NCBI RefSeq assembly: GCF_007097145.1 | Contig: NZ_VJVZ01000015.1 | Span: 27,265-91,264 of the forward strand | DNA length: 64,000 nt | From: Flavobacterium zepuense | GTDB taxonomy: Bacteria; Bacteroidota; Bacteroidia; Flavobacteriales; Flavobacteriaceae | Reading direction: 5' to 3' | In this document: piece by piece, positions 22,765 to 31,553 of the stretch | Numbering within the stretch: position 1 is the stretch's first letter | How the letters are laid out: each line of letters starts with the position of its first letter | Position numbers and translations under genes: made by a program | The notes under the pieces: model-generated | The model's database searches: none | Told to the model about the DNA's origin: nothing | Seen by the model: the letters and a program-made list of their open reading frames with translations, nothing else

Positions 22765-24752
22765 TAGAGGACAAAAAAATATCGTTCAGGATATACATTG
22801 TAGCCTTCGCAATTTTTGTGATGGCTTGCCTTATTGCCATAAAGCTTACCAATATACAATGGGTAGAGGGCGATTATTACCGCCAGCTTGCTAAAGACCG
22901 TACGGTTAAAAATTTTGATATCCCGGCTAACAGGGGTAATGTATACAGTGCCGATGGCAGCCTTTTAGCAACATCCATTCCTAATTACACCATACGTTTT
23001 GATGCTATGGCACCTAAAAGGGAAGATTTTGATGAGAACCTGCAGGACCTGTCCGACTCGCTTGCGGTTATGCTGGGCCAGCAGCCTGCCACTAAATATT
23101 ACCACGACCTGCGCAAGGCGCGTACCAACAAAAACAGGTACATGTTGGTGGCTAAAGATTTATCGTATACCGAGCTGCTGCGTATAAAAAGCTTCCCGCT
23201 GTTTAACAAAGGGGCTTTTAAAGGCGGTATTATTACCGAGCAAAAAATAATAAGGGAACACCCTATTGGTAAAATTGCCAAACGTACTATTGGTTATGAT
23301 GAAGAGCGCGATGTGGGTATAGAGGGTGCTTTTGCCCATTACCTTAAAGGCAAGAACGGCCGCCGCATGATGCAGAAAATAGCCAAAAACCAGTGGAAAC
23401 CCATTAGCGATCTTAATGAGGTAGAGCCGGTTGATGGTTATGATGTTGTATCTACCATAGACGTTTACATTCAGGATATTGCCCACCATGCGCTGCTAAA
23501 GCAACTGGAGTATTATGAGGCCGATCATGGCTGTGTGGTGGTTATGGAAACCAAAACAGGTTATGTAAAGGCTATATCAAACTTAGGCCGTGCAACCGAT
23601 GGCTCGTACTACGAAACCATTAACTATGCGGTAGGCGAATCATCTGAACCGGGATCGAGCTTTAAACTTGCCGGGCTAATATCATTATTGGAAGATAAAA
23701 AAGTAGACACCAGCCAGGTGTACGATAGTCACGGTGGTGATATTACGTATTCCGGCCGCCACGTACGCGATTCGCACAAGGGTGGTTACGGCAAGATATC
23801 ATTGGCACGGGGCTTTGAGGTATCGTCTAACACGGTATTGGTTCAGGCAGTTTATGATAATTACAAAGACAACCCGCAGGAGTTTGTAGACCATCTAAAC
23901 AAATTCGGCTTAAATAAAAAACTGGGCGTTGCCATAAAAGGCGAGGGCAGGCCGCACATACCGCAGCCACAGGATAAAAACTGGAGCAGGCTTTCTTTAC
24001 CGTGGATGGGCTTTGGTTACGGCGTAAGCCTTACACCGCTGCAAACCCTTACGTTTTACAACGCCGTGGCTAACAATGGCGAAATGGTAAGGCCGCTGTT
24101 TGTAAAAGAAATTAAAGAGTGGGATAAAACGGTTAAGAAATTCAATAAAGAAGTTATTAACCCAAAAATATGCAGCCAGGAAACCATAGATAAGGTTAAG
24201 GCAGTAATGGCAAACGTGGTTAAAAAGGGTACGGGTAAAAAACTGTATTCGCCTAATTTTTCTATGGCGGGTAAAACCGGTACGGCGCAGGTTAACTATG
24301 GCAAAGGCGGCAAGACCAATGGCGAGATGTACTATTCATCAACTTTTGTTGGGTACTTCCCTGCAGAGGAGCCGCAGTACAGCTGTATCGTAATTGTGAA
24401 CAAGCCGCACGTGGCTAAAGGGTATTACGGGGCCGATGTTTCGGGGCCGGTATTCCGCAGAATAGCGCAAAAAATATTTACCGATGTGCCTAACAGCGAT
24501 AAGGTAAGGGCTATAGATAAAGACATTAAAAAGCAGGACCAGCTGTATGCTGTATATACCGATAAGCTTAACAAAGGCAAAGCCGATATTATACCTAATA
24601 CCATTGGTATGAGCGGTATGGATGCCGTTGCCCTTTTAGGTAACATGGGCTTTAAAGTGCAGGTAGTGGGTATGGGCAAGGTAAAAAAGCAATCGCTTGC
24701 ACCGGGCCAGTCCTTTAGTAAGAACCAAAGTATAATACTCGAACTGTCGTGA
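22755..24752 (+). CDS. ftsI: Septal peptidoglycan transpeptidase FtsI (PBP3-like) with PASTA domain
   Basis: The protein has 665 residues. One N-terminal membrane segment (IVAFAIFVMACLIAIKL) is followed by a PBP dimerisation domain (FDIPANRGNVYSADG) and a transpeptidase domain with S301-S-F-K304, S357-S-N359 and K507-T-G. The last 60 residues form a PASTA domain (IPNTIGMSGMDAVALLGNMG). It cross-links septal peptidoglycan with FtsW as partner. The stop overlaps murE by one base (TGATG). Confidence 0.95.
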   Translation: MGVVEDKKISFRIYIVAFAIFVMACLIAIKLTNIQWVEGDYYRQLAKDRTVKNFDIPANRGNVYSADGSLLATSIPNYTIRFDAMAPKREDFDENLQDLSDSLAVMLGQQPATKYYHDLRKARTNKNRYMLVAKDLSYTELLRIKSFPLFNKGAFKGGIITEQKIIREHPIGKIAKRTIGYDEERDVGIEGAFAHYLKGKNGRRMMQKIAKNQWKPISDLNEVEPVDGYDVVSTIDVYIQDIAHHALLKQLEYYEADHGCVVVMETKTGYVKAISNLGRATDGSYYETINYAVGESSEPGSSFKLAGLISLLEDKKVDTSQVYDSHGGDITYSGRHVRDSHKGGYGKISLARGFEVSSNTVLVQAVYDNYKDNPQEFVDHLNKFGLNKKLGVAIKGEGRPHIPQPQDKNWSRLSLPWMGFGYGVSLTPLQTLTFYNAVANNGEMVRPLFVKEIKEWDKTVKKFNKEVINPKICSQETIDKVKAVMANVVKKGTGKKLYSPNFSMAGKTGTAQVNYGKGGKTNGEMYYSSTFVGYFPAEEPQYSCIVIVNKPHVAKGYYGADVSGPVFRRIAQKIFTDVPNSDKVRAIDKDIKKQDQLYAVYTDKLNKGKADIIPNTIGMSGMDAVALLGNMGFKVQVVGMGKVKKQSLAPGQSFSKNQSIILELS

Positions 24753-26212
24753 TGCTCTTAAGAGACATATTATATAAAACAGCGATCCAGGCCGTAAAAG
24801 GGCCTACGGATGTGGCTGTTGCAAAAATTGAGTTCGACTCGCGCCTGGTAACAAAAGGCGATGTATTTGTAGCCATTAAAGGCACACTAAGCGACGGCCA
24901 TAAGTTTATTGGCAAGGCTATAGAACTTGGCGCTGCCGCCATTGTTTGCGAGGCACTGCCCGAAGAAATTACAGAAGGCGTTAGCTATGTAGAGGTAAAA
25001 AGTGCAAGTTCGGCACTGGCGTATATGTCGGCCAACTATTACGGTAACCCGTCGGCCAGTTTAAAGCTGGTGGGCATAACGGGTACCAACGGTAAAACAA
25101 CTATTGCAACATTGTTGTACCAGTTGTTTAAAAATGCAGGCTTTAAGGCAGGGTTGCTAAGCACGGTAAAGGTAATGGTAGATAATGAGGAGTTTAAGGC
25201 CACGCATACCACACCCGATTCGCTTACCATAAACAAATACCTGCGCGAAATGGTAGATGCAGGCTGTGATTACTGCTTTATGGAAGTAAGCTCCCACGGC
25301 ATACACCAGCACAGGACAGAGGGTTTAGTGTTTGAAGGCGGTGTGTTTACCAACCTTTCGCACGACCATTTAGATTACCACAGCAGTTTTGCTGAATACA
25401 GGGATGTAAAGAAATCGTTCTTTGACAACTTGCCAAAACAGGCTTTTGCCATAGTGAACGTAGATGATAAGAACGGACTGGTAATGCTGCAAAATACTGC
25501 GGCTAAAAAAATTACCTACGCCCTTAAAACCTACGCCGATTACAGGGCGCAAATACTGGAAAACCAATTAAGCGGCCTGTTGCTAAAAATAAACGGCGAA
25601 GAGGTGTGGGTTAAGCTTATAGGCACTTTTAATGCCTACAACCTGCTGGCAATATACGCAGTGGCAATAAACCTTGGGTTGGAAGAGCTGGAGGTACTGC
25701 GCCTGCTAAGCCTGTTGGAAAGCGTGAGCGGTAGGTTCCAGTTTATTGTATCGGATAGTAACATTACCGCTATTGTAGATTACGCCCATACGCCCGATGC
25801 TTTAGAGAATGTACTAAGCACGATTGAAACCATACGCACCCGTAACGAGCAGCTTATAACAGTAGTGGGCTGTGGCGGCGACAGGGATAAGGCCAAACGC
25901 CCCATCATGGCTAAGATAGCTTCCGGAATGAGCGACAGGGCCATTTTTACGTCGGATAACCCGCGCAGTGAGTTGCCTGAAGATATTATTGAAGATATGG
26001 AGAAAGGCGTAGAGCCTCAAAACTATAAAAAAACCGTGGCAATGGTTGACAGGAAACAGGCCATAAAGCTTGCCTGCCAGCTGGCTAAGCCAAACGATAT
26101 TATACTCATAGCCGGTAAAGGCCATGAAACCTACCAGGAGATAAAAGGAGTGAAGTATGATTTTGACGATATGCAAACAGTGAAGGAAATTTTAGCACAA
26201 CTAAACAAATAA
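24752..26212 (+). CDS. murE: UDP-MurNAc-tripeptide synthetase MurE
   Basis: The protein has 486 residues from the ATG at 24752; a GTG three bases earlier is less likely. MurE adds the third stem-peptide residue in the cytosol. The ATP loop GTNGKTT (from residue 111), HQHRTEGL, VDYAHTPDAL and D402-N-P-R405 are present. The DNPR motif is typical of meso-diaminopimelate-specific enzymes, so the cell wall should contain meso-DAP. Confidence 0.95.
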   Translation: MLLRDILYKTAIQAVKGPTDVAVAKIEFDSRLVTKGDVFVAIKGTLSDGHKFIGKAIELGAAAIVCEALPEEITEGVSYVEVKSASSALAYMSANYYGNPSASLKLVGITGTNGKTTIATLLYQLFKNAGFKAGLLSTVKVMVDNEEFKATHTTPDSLTINKYLREMVDAGCDYCFMEVSSHGIHQHRTEGLVFEGGVFTNLSHDHLDYHSSFAEYRDVKKSFFDNLPKQAFAIVNVDDKNGLVMLQNTAAKKITYALKTYADYRAQILENQLSGLLLKINGEEVWVKLIGTFNAYNLLAIYAVAINLGLEELEVLRLLSLLESVSGRFQFIVSDSNITAIVDYAHTPDALENVLSTIETIRTRNEQLITVVGCGGDRDKAKRPIMAKIASGMSDRAIFTSDNPRSELPEDIIEDMEKGVEPQNYKKTVAMVDRKQAIKLACQLAKPNDIILIAGKGHETYQEIKGVKYDFDDMQTVKEILAQLNK

Positions 26213-26218
26213 GGGTAT

Positions 26219-27445
26219 ATGCTGTATTATTTATTTGATTTTTTAGATAAACAATGGGATGTTCCGGGAACCGGGGTGTTTCAGTATATAACCTTCCGTT
26301 CGGGGCTTGCGGTTATATTGTCGTTGCTTATATCTACAGTGTTTGGTAAAAAGGTCATTAACTTTTTGCGCAAGCAGCAAATAGGGGAAACCGTTCGCGA
26401 ACTGGGCCTTGAGGGGCAGTCTCAAAAAGCAGGTACGCCTACAATGGGTGGGCTTATTATTATCATGGCAACGCTTATACCGGTTATCCTGTTGGCCAAG
26501 CTTGATAATATTTACATCATGCTGCTTATTGTTACCACCTTATGGATGGGCACTATAGGCTTTTTAGATGATTATATTAAGATATTTAAAAAAGATAAAG
26601 AAGGCCTAAAAGGCAAGTTTAAAGTAGTGGGCCAGGTGGTGTTGGGCGTGTTTGTAGGTTATGTGCTTTACTTTCACCCGTCGGTTACGGTGCGTACAGA
26701 TACCTCAAGGGTTAACATCTATGCGCAAACCGAAAGTACCATTACACCCATGCCTGTAGAAGAAAAATCTACGGCCACAACAATACCGTTCTTTAAAAAT
26801 AATGAGTTTGATTACGCCGAGATACTGTCATTTTTAGGCGATAACTATAAAGATTACGCGTGGCTGATATTTATCCCGATCGTGATATTCATCATCACGG
26901 CAGTATCTAACGGGGCCAACCTTACCGATGGTATCGATGGGCTCGCGGCAGGTACATCGGCTATAGCCGTATTAACGCTGGGTATTTTTGCCTTTGTATC
27001 GGGTAACATTATATTCTCTAATTACCTGAATATTATGTACATCCCCAACTCCGGCGAAATGACGGTGTATATAGCGGCCTTTGCGGGTGCACTGGTGGGG
27101 TTCCTGTGGTACAATACCTATCCGGCATCGGTCTTTATGGGCGATACGGGCAGCCTTACCATAGGGGGTATCATAGCGGTTTTGGCAATAGCGGTTCGTA
27201 AGGAGCTGCTTGTACCCATACTGTGTGGGGTGTTTTTGGCAGAGAATTTCTCGGTAATACTTCAGGTAAGTTACTTTAAGTACACCAAGAAAAAGTTTGG
27301 CGAAGGCAGAAGGATCTTCCTTATGTCGCCGCTGCACCACCACTACCAGAAAAAAGGGTACCACGAAAGTAAGATCGTTGCCCGCTTCTGGATCGTGGCT
27401 ATTATATTGGCAATATTCTCTTTAGTATCATTAAAATTACGATAG
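26219..27445 (+). CDS. mraY: Phospho-MurNAc-pentapeptide translocase MraY
   Basis: The protein has 408 residues and about ten membrane segments. MraY links phospho-MurNAc-pentapeptide to undecaprenyl phosphate, giving lipid I. Signature segments are GTPTMGGL, LDDYIKIFKK, NLTDGIDGLAAG, FMGDTGSL and PLHHHYQKKG. A polar insert of some 40 residues (about 155-195, rich in Thr and Glu) follows the fifth segment and is absent from E. coli MraY; it lengthens the protein beyond the usual 360 residues. Confidence 0.96.
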   Translation: MLYYLFDFLDKQWDVPGTGVFQYITFRSGLAVILSLLISTVFGKKVINFLRKQQIGETVRELGLEGQSQKAGTPTMGGLIIIMATLIPVILLAKLDNIYIMLLIVTTLWMGTIGFLDDYIKIFKKDKEGLKGKFKVVGQVVLGVFVGYVLYFHPSVTVRTDTSRVNIYAQTESTITPMPVEEKSTATTIPFFKNNEFDYAEILSFLGDNYKDYAWLIFIPIVIFIITAVSNGANLTDGIDGLAAGTSAIAVLTLGIFAFVSGNIIFSNYLNIMYIPNSGEMTVYIAAFAGALVGFLWYNTYPASVFMGDTGSLTIGGIIAVLAIAVRKELLVPILCGVFLAENFSVILQVSYFKYTKKKFGEGRRIFLMSPLHHHYQKKGYHESKIVARFWIVAIILAIFSLVSLKLR

Positions 27446-27446
27446 T

Positions 27447-28778
27447 ATGAGGTTAGTGGTATTAGGTGGGGGAGAAAGCGGTGTAGGTACTGCTATTCTT
27501 GGTAAGAAGAAAGGATATGACGTGTTTATATCTGATGCCGGCAAGATCAAAAATAATTACAAAGAAGTTCTTGCCCTTAACAGGCTGGCCTGGGAAGAAG
27601 CCCAGCATACGGAAGACCTGATACTAAATGCCGATGTGGTAATGAAAAGCCCGGGCATACCGGATAAATCAGACATCGTTAAAAAGATAAAGAAAAAGGG
27701 CATCCCGATAATATCTGAAATTGAATTTGCCAATCAGTTCAACGAGATAGAAACAATAGGGATAACCGGCAGTAACGGCAAGACCACCACTACCATGCTA
27801 ACGCACCACGTGCTAAAACAGGGCGGTATTAATGCAGGGATTGCAGGTAACATAGGCAAAAGCTTTGCATGGCAGGTTGCCGAGAATAAGGTGGAAGGGT
27901 ATGTGTTAGAGCTGAGCAGTTTTCAGTTGGATGGCATTGTAAAATATGCACCGCACATAGCCGTGATAACCAATATTAGTCCGGATCATTTAGACCGTTA
28001 CGACTATAAGTATGAAAATTACATAGCGGCCAAGTTCAGGATCACGATGAACCAGACCGAAGACGATTATTTAATATATGATGCCGATGACGAGGCCATA
28101 GGCAACTGGCTTAAAGAGCATAAAACAAAAGCGAAGCTGATACCCTTTTCGCTATCGGGTAAAACCAAAAAAGGGGTATATGTAAAAGACGATACCATTG
28201 TAAGCAATATAAAAAAAGTAAAATTTACCATGCCAATAAACGAACTGTCATTAGAAGGAAAGCACAATGTTAAGAATGCTATGGCCGCGATTAGTGTTGC
28301 CCAGCTTAAGAACATTAGGAAGAAGACGATTATGGAGAGTCTTTCCAACTTTCAGGGCGTAGAACACCGCCTTGAAAAGGTACTTAAAATACAAAATGTA
28401 GAGTACATAAACGACAGTAAAGCTACCAATACCAACTCTACTTACTATGCTTTAGACAGCATGACGGCCCCAACGGTTTGGATAGTGGGTGGTGTAGATA
28501 AGGGTAACGATTACAACGAGCTTATGCCGTTGGTTCGCGAAAAAGTAAAAGCCATTGTATGCCTTGGGGTAGACAACGCTAAAATAATAAGCGCGTTTAA
28601 TAACGTGGTTGATATTATTACAGAGACTACCAGCATGGCTGAAGCGGTTAAGATGGCACAAAAGCTATCTGAAAAAGGTGATACCGTATTGCTTTCGCCG
28701 GCGTGTGCAAGTTTCGATTTGTTTGAAAGCTACGAAGACCGCGGCAAGCAATTTAAAGCCGCCGTTCAGAATTTATAA
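27447..28778 (+). CDS. murD: UDP-MurNAc-alanine D-glutamate ligase MurD
   Basis: The protein has 443 residues. MurD adds D-glutamate to UDP-MurNAc-L-alanine in the cytosol. The N-terminal VLGGGESGVGTAIL binds the nucleotide-sugar, GITGSNGKTTTT binds ATP, and YINDSKATNTNST plus LLSPACASFDLFESYEDRG are MurD signatures. It starts one base after the mraY stop. Confidence 0.96.
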   Translation: MRLVVLGGGESGVGTAILGKKKGYDVFISDAGKIKNNYKEVLALNRLAWEEAQHTEDLILNADVVMKSPGIPDKSDIVKKIKKKGIPIISEIEFANQFNEIETIGITGSNGKTTTTMLTHHVLKQGGINAGIAGNIGKSFAWQVAENKVEGYVLELSSFQLDGIVKYAPHIAVITNISPDHLDRYDYKYENYIAAKFRITMNQTEDDYLIYDADDEAIGNWLKEHKTKAKLIPFSLSGKTKKGVYVKDDTIVSNIKKVKFTMPINELSLEGKHNVKNAMAAISVAQLKNIRKKTIMESLSNFQGVEHRLEKVLKIQNVEYINDSKATNTNSTYYALDSMTAPTVWIVGGVDKGNDYNELMPLVREKVKAIVCLGVDNAKIISAFNNVVDIITETTSMAEAVKMAQKLSEKGDTVLLSPACASFDLFESYEDRGKQFKAAVQNL

Positions 28779-28795
28779 TAGCTGGCTTGGCGGTA

Positions 28796-28816
28796 GAGAC
28801 GCATTGTATGCGTCTC
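28796..28816. repeat. Perfect palindrome between murD and ftsW
   Basis: GAGACGCAT / ATGCGTCTC with a 3-base TGT loop. No T-run follows, so it is not a classic terminator. It looks like the GTAGAGACGCA...TGCGTCTC palindromes dispersed in many Bacteroidota genomes (from memory, not checked). Confidence 0.6.
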
Positions 28817-28843
28817 ACATAATGAGAATAAAAGAGAAAAAAA

Positions 28844-30157
28844 ATGAAAGAATTAATCAATAACCTAAAAGGAGATAAAGGAATCTGGTCGTTTGTAATG
28901 CTACTGGCCCTTATCTCGTTCATGCCGGTTTTTAGCGCAAGTACCAACCTTGTGTATGTAATAGGCAAGGGCTCTACTATTGGGTATTTGGTTAAGCACC
29001 TCGTTCATATATTTATTGGTTTTGGGTTAATATACCTGGTGCACAAAGTGCCGTACCATTATTACAGGGGGTTATCGCAGCTGGCATTGCCGGTAGTGGC
29101 GGTATTGCTTGTGTATACGTTCTTTCAGGGTACGGTTATAGATGGTGCCAACGCCAGCCGATGGATACAGGTGCCGTTTGTGGGTGTAACCTTCCAGACA
29201 TCGTCATTGGCCATGATCGTGCTTATGATATATGTTGCACGCTACCTTGCCAAGATGCAGGATAAGGAGATAACCTTTAAAGCATCAGTTTTTGAATTAT
29301 GGATTCCCGTATTCATTATACTGGCGCTTATATTACCGGCCAACTTTAGTACCGCGGCGCTTATATTTTCTATGGTGTGCATGCTGGTATTTGTGGGCAG
29401 GTATCCGCTACGGTATTTGGGAATGGTAATAGGCATTGGTGTTACTATGTTAGTATTGTTCGTAGCGTTCGCTAAAACATTTCCAGATGCTATGCCCAAC
29501 AGGGTAGACACCTGGATGAGCCGTATTGACCGATTCATGTCAGACGAGCCTAACGAAGACGATTACCAGATAGAGAAAGCCAAGATAGCCATAGCAACCG
29601 GTATGGTGTATGGTGTAGGGCCGGGTAAGAGCGTTCAAAAGAACTTTTTACCGCAATCGTCATCCGACTTTATTTTTGCCATCATTGTAGAAGAATATGG
29701 CATTGTTGGTGGGCTTGCTGTAATGGGGCTTTACCTTATACTGTTCTTCAGGTTCCTGGTATGCGCCCACAAAGCAAAGTCAATTTTTGGCAAGCTGCTT
29801 ATTGTTGGCCTCGGGTTTCCCATCATCTTCCAGGCGCTTATTAACATGGGCGTAGCGGTAGAGCTGCTTCCGGTAACGGGGCAAACGCTTCCGCTGATAA
29901 GTAGTGGTGGTAGCTCGATATGGATGACGTGTATCTCGATAGGCATCATTATAAGCGTAACTAAGAAAGAAGAAGAAATAGCGCAGGAACTGGCCGAGAA
30001 AGAAGATCGCGAAGCCGCCCTGCAACAATTGATAGACGAGCATATTTTAAGGGAAAAGCAACGCGAAGAAGCCGAAGCCCTGGGGCTGGAGCCAACCGCA
30101 GCCTACTCTATAGAAGACCGCTCGGCCAACCCAATGAGTGCGGTGTTTGGGAAGTAG
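28844..30157 (+). CDS. ftsW: Septal peptidoglycan glycosyltransferase FtsW (SEDS family)
   Basis: The protein has 437 residues with about ten membrane segments. SEDS signatures are DGANASRWIQVPFVG, FIFAIIVEEYGIVGG and PVTGQTLPLISSGGSS. FtsW polymerises lipid II at the septum with FtsI. The C-terminal 70 residues form a charged cytoplasmic tail rich in Glu and Lys (EEEIAQELAEKEDREAALQQ), probably a coiled coil. Confidence 0.95.
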   Translation: MKELINNLKGDKGIWSFVMLLALISFMPVFSASTNLVYVIGKGSTIGYLVKHLVHIFIGFGLIYLVHKVPYHYYRGLSQLALPVVAVLLVYTFFQGTVIDGANASRWIQVPFVGVTFQTSSLAMIVLMIYVARYLAKMQDKEITFKASVFELWIPVFIILALILPANFSTAALIFSMVCMLVFVGRYPLRYLGMVIGIGVTMLVLFVAFAKTFPDAMPNRVDTWMSRIDRFMSDEPNEDDYQIEKAKIAIATGMVYGVGPGKSVQKNFLPQSSSDFIFAIIVEEYGIVGGLAVMGLYLILFFRFLVCAHKAKSIFGKLLIVGLGFPIIFQALINMGVAVELLPVTGQTLPLISSGGSSIWMTCISIGIIISVTKKEEEIAQELAEKEDREAALQQLIDEHILREKQREEAEALGLEPTAAYSIEDRSANPMSAVFGK

Positions 30158-30210
30158 ATTTCAGATTTTAGAATTGAGATTTAAGATAATAGATAATAGA
30201 GAATAGACGA

Positions 30211-30352
30211 ACCCCAGTTTAGAGCATGAGTGCTCCCCTCTCTTTTGGAGAGGGGCTGGGGGTGAGGTCAAAATAGAATAAATAGTAAACGTTACCCCAC
30301 AGCTCAGGGCATGAGTGCTCCCCTCTCCTTCGGAGAGGGGCTGGGGGTGAGG
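30211..30352. repeat. Two copies of a dispersed repeat between ftsW and murG
   Basis: Copies at 30211-30267 and 30294-30352 share GAGTGCTCCCCTCTC, a short TTTTGG/CTTCGG loop, and GAGAGGGGCTGGGGGTGAGG. Each holds a CCCCTCTC/GAGAGGGG palindrome. The stretch ahead of them (30165-30205) is a simple AGATAATAGATAATAGAGAA-type sequence. Neither copy has a T-run. The stretch interrupts the dcw cluster without a gene. Confidence 0.75.
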
Positions 30353-30364
30353 ACAAAATAAGAA

Positions 30365-31456
30365 ATGGCTCAAAAAAAATTCATATTAAGCGGTGGTGGT
30401 ACAGGCGGGCATATTTACCCGGCTATAGCCATTGCTAATGAGTTAAAGGAGCGTTTTCCGGATAGCGAGATACTTTTTGTGGGTGCCAGCGATAAGATGG
30501 AGATGCAAAAGGTTCCGCAGGCAGGTTACAAAATAAAAGGCCTTTGGATAGCAGGCATACAGCGCAGGCTTACGCTTGATAATGCTTTGTTTCCGTTAAA
30601 GCTAATGAGCAGCCTGGTTAAGTCGCGTAAAATTGTAAAAGACTTTAAGCCTGATGTGGTTATAGGTACCGGTGGTTTTGCAAGCGGGCCGCTTTTAAGG
30701 GCAGCGTCGGGATTGGGAGTGCCAACGGTAATACAGGAGCAAAATTCGTTTCCGGGCATTACCAACAAATGGCTCTCTAAAAAGGCCGATAAAATATGTG
30801 TGGCATACGATAACCTTGAGAGGTTTTTCCCCGCACAAAAAATAGTATTTACAGGCAACCCGGTGCGCCAGGACCTTATACATACAGAGGATAACAATAA
30901 AGAGGCAGCAGCCTATTTTAAACTGGATCCGGATAAAAAAACATTGCTGGTACTGGGCGGCAGCTTAGGCTCAAGGCGCATTAACCAGCTTATTGCAAAA
31001 GAGCTTTCGTGGCTGCAGGCGCAGGGTGTGCAGGTAATATGGCAGTGCGGTAAATTTTATTACGAAGAGTACAAGCACTACGGCGATAAAGAGGGCGTAC
31101 AGGTGCTTTCGTTCATAGACAGGATGGATTTGGTATACGCCGCGGCTGATGTGGTTATATCCCGCTCAGGGGCATCATCAGTGTCGGAATTGTGCATCGT
31201 GGGCAAACCGGTATTGTTTATACCATCGCCTAACGTTGCCGAAGACCACCAGGCTAAGAACGCACAGGCCATTGTAGATAAAGGTGGTGCACTAATGCTA
31301 AAAGAGGTACAGCTGGATACGCAGTTTCAGCCTGTATTCGCCGATTTGCTTAGCAATGCCGAAAAGCAAAACAGGCTGGCAGAAAACATTAAAAAAATGG
31401 CAAAAGTAAACGCCACTAAAGATATTGTTGAAGAGATTGTAAAGTTGCTGAAATAG
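30365..31456 (+). CDS. murG: Lipid II synthase MurG (GlcNAc transferase)
   Basis: The protein has 363 residues. MurG adds GlcNAc to lipid I at the inner face of the membrane. The N-terminal GGGTGGHIYPAIAIANEL, the FASGPLLRAASGLGVPTVIQEQN region, LGGSLGSRRIN, and the UDP-sugar site SRSGASSVSEL are all present. Confidence 0.97.
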   Translation: MAQKKFILSGGGTGGHIYPAIAIANELKERFPDSEILFVGASDKMEMQKVPQAGYKIKGLWIAGIQRRLTLDNALFPLKLMSSLVKSRKIVKDFKPDVVIGTGGFASGPLLRAASGLGVPTVIQEQNSFPGITNKWLSKKADKICVAYDNLERFFPAQKIVFTGNPVRQDLIHTEDNNKEAAAYFKLDPDKKTLLVLGGSLGSRRINQLIAKELSWLQAQGVQVIWQCGKFYYEEYKHYGDKEGVQVLSFIDRMDLVYAAADVVISRSGASSVSELCIVGKPVLFIPSPNVAEDHQAKNAQAIVDKGGALMLKEVQLDTQFQPVFADLLSNAEKQNRLAENIKKMAKVNATKDIVEEIVKLLK

Positions 31457-31525
31457 TCACAAAGTTGCAAAGCAGCAAAGTTGCAGACTAGCTGAGTTTC
31501 AAAGTGACAAAGTTGCAAAGTACAT
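31457..31525. repeat. CAAAGTTGCAAAG repeats between murG and murC
   Basis: Three close copies of an (A)CAAAGTTGCA(A)AG unit lie at about 31458-31472, 31474-31485 and 31506-31520. The same family occurs in reverse ahead of dnaG (12341-12374). No gene or terminator is visible. Confidence 0.6.
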
Positions 31526-31553
31526 TCTCAATTGTAAAGAAGTAAAAAAAGAA

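Noticed and set aside
30211..30352. Possible CRISPR repeat-spacer unit
   Set aside because: Only two copies, about 57 bases each, with a short AT-rich spacer, no further units and no cas genes.
30161..30373. 70-codon minus-strand frame between ftsW and murG
   Set aside because: It is a translation of the two repeat copies (PHPQPLSEGEG, PPAPLQKRGE), not a gene.
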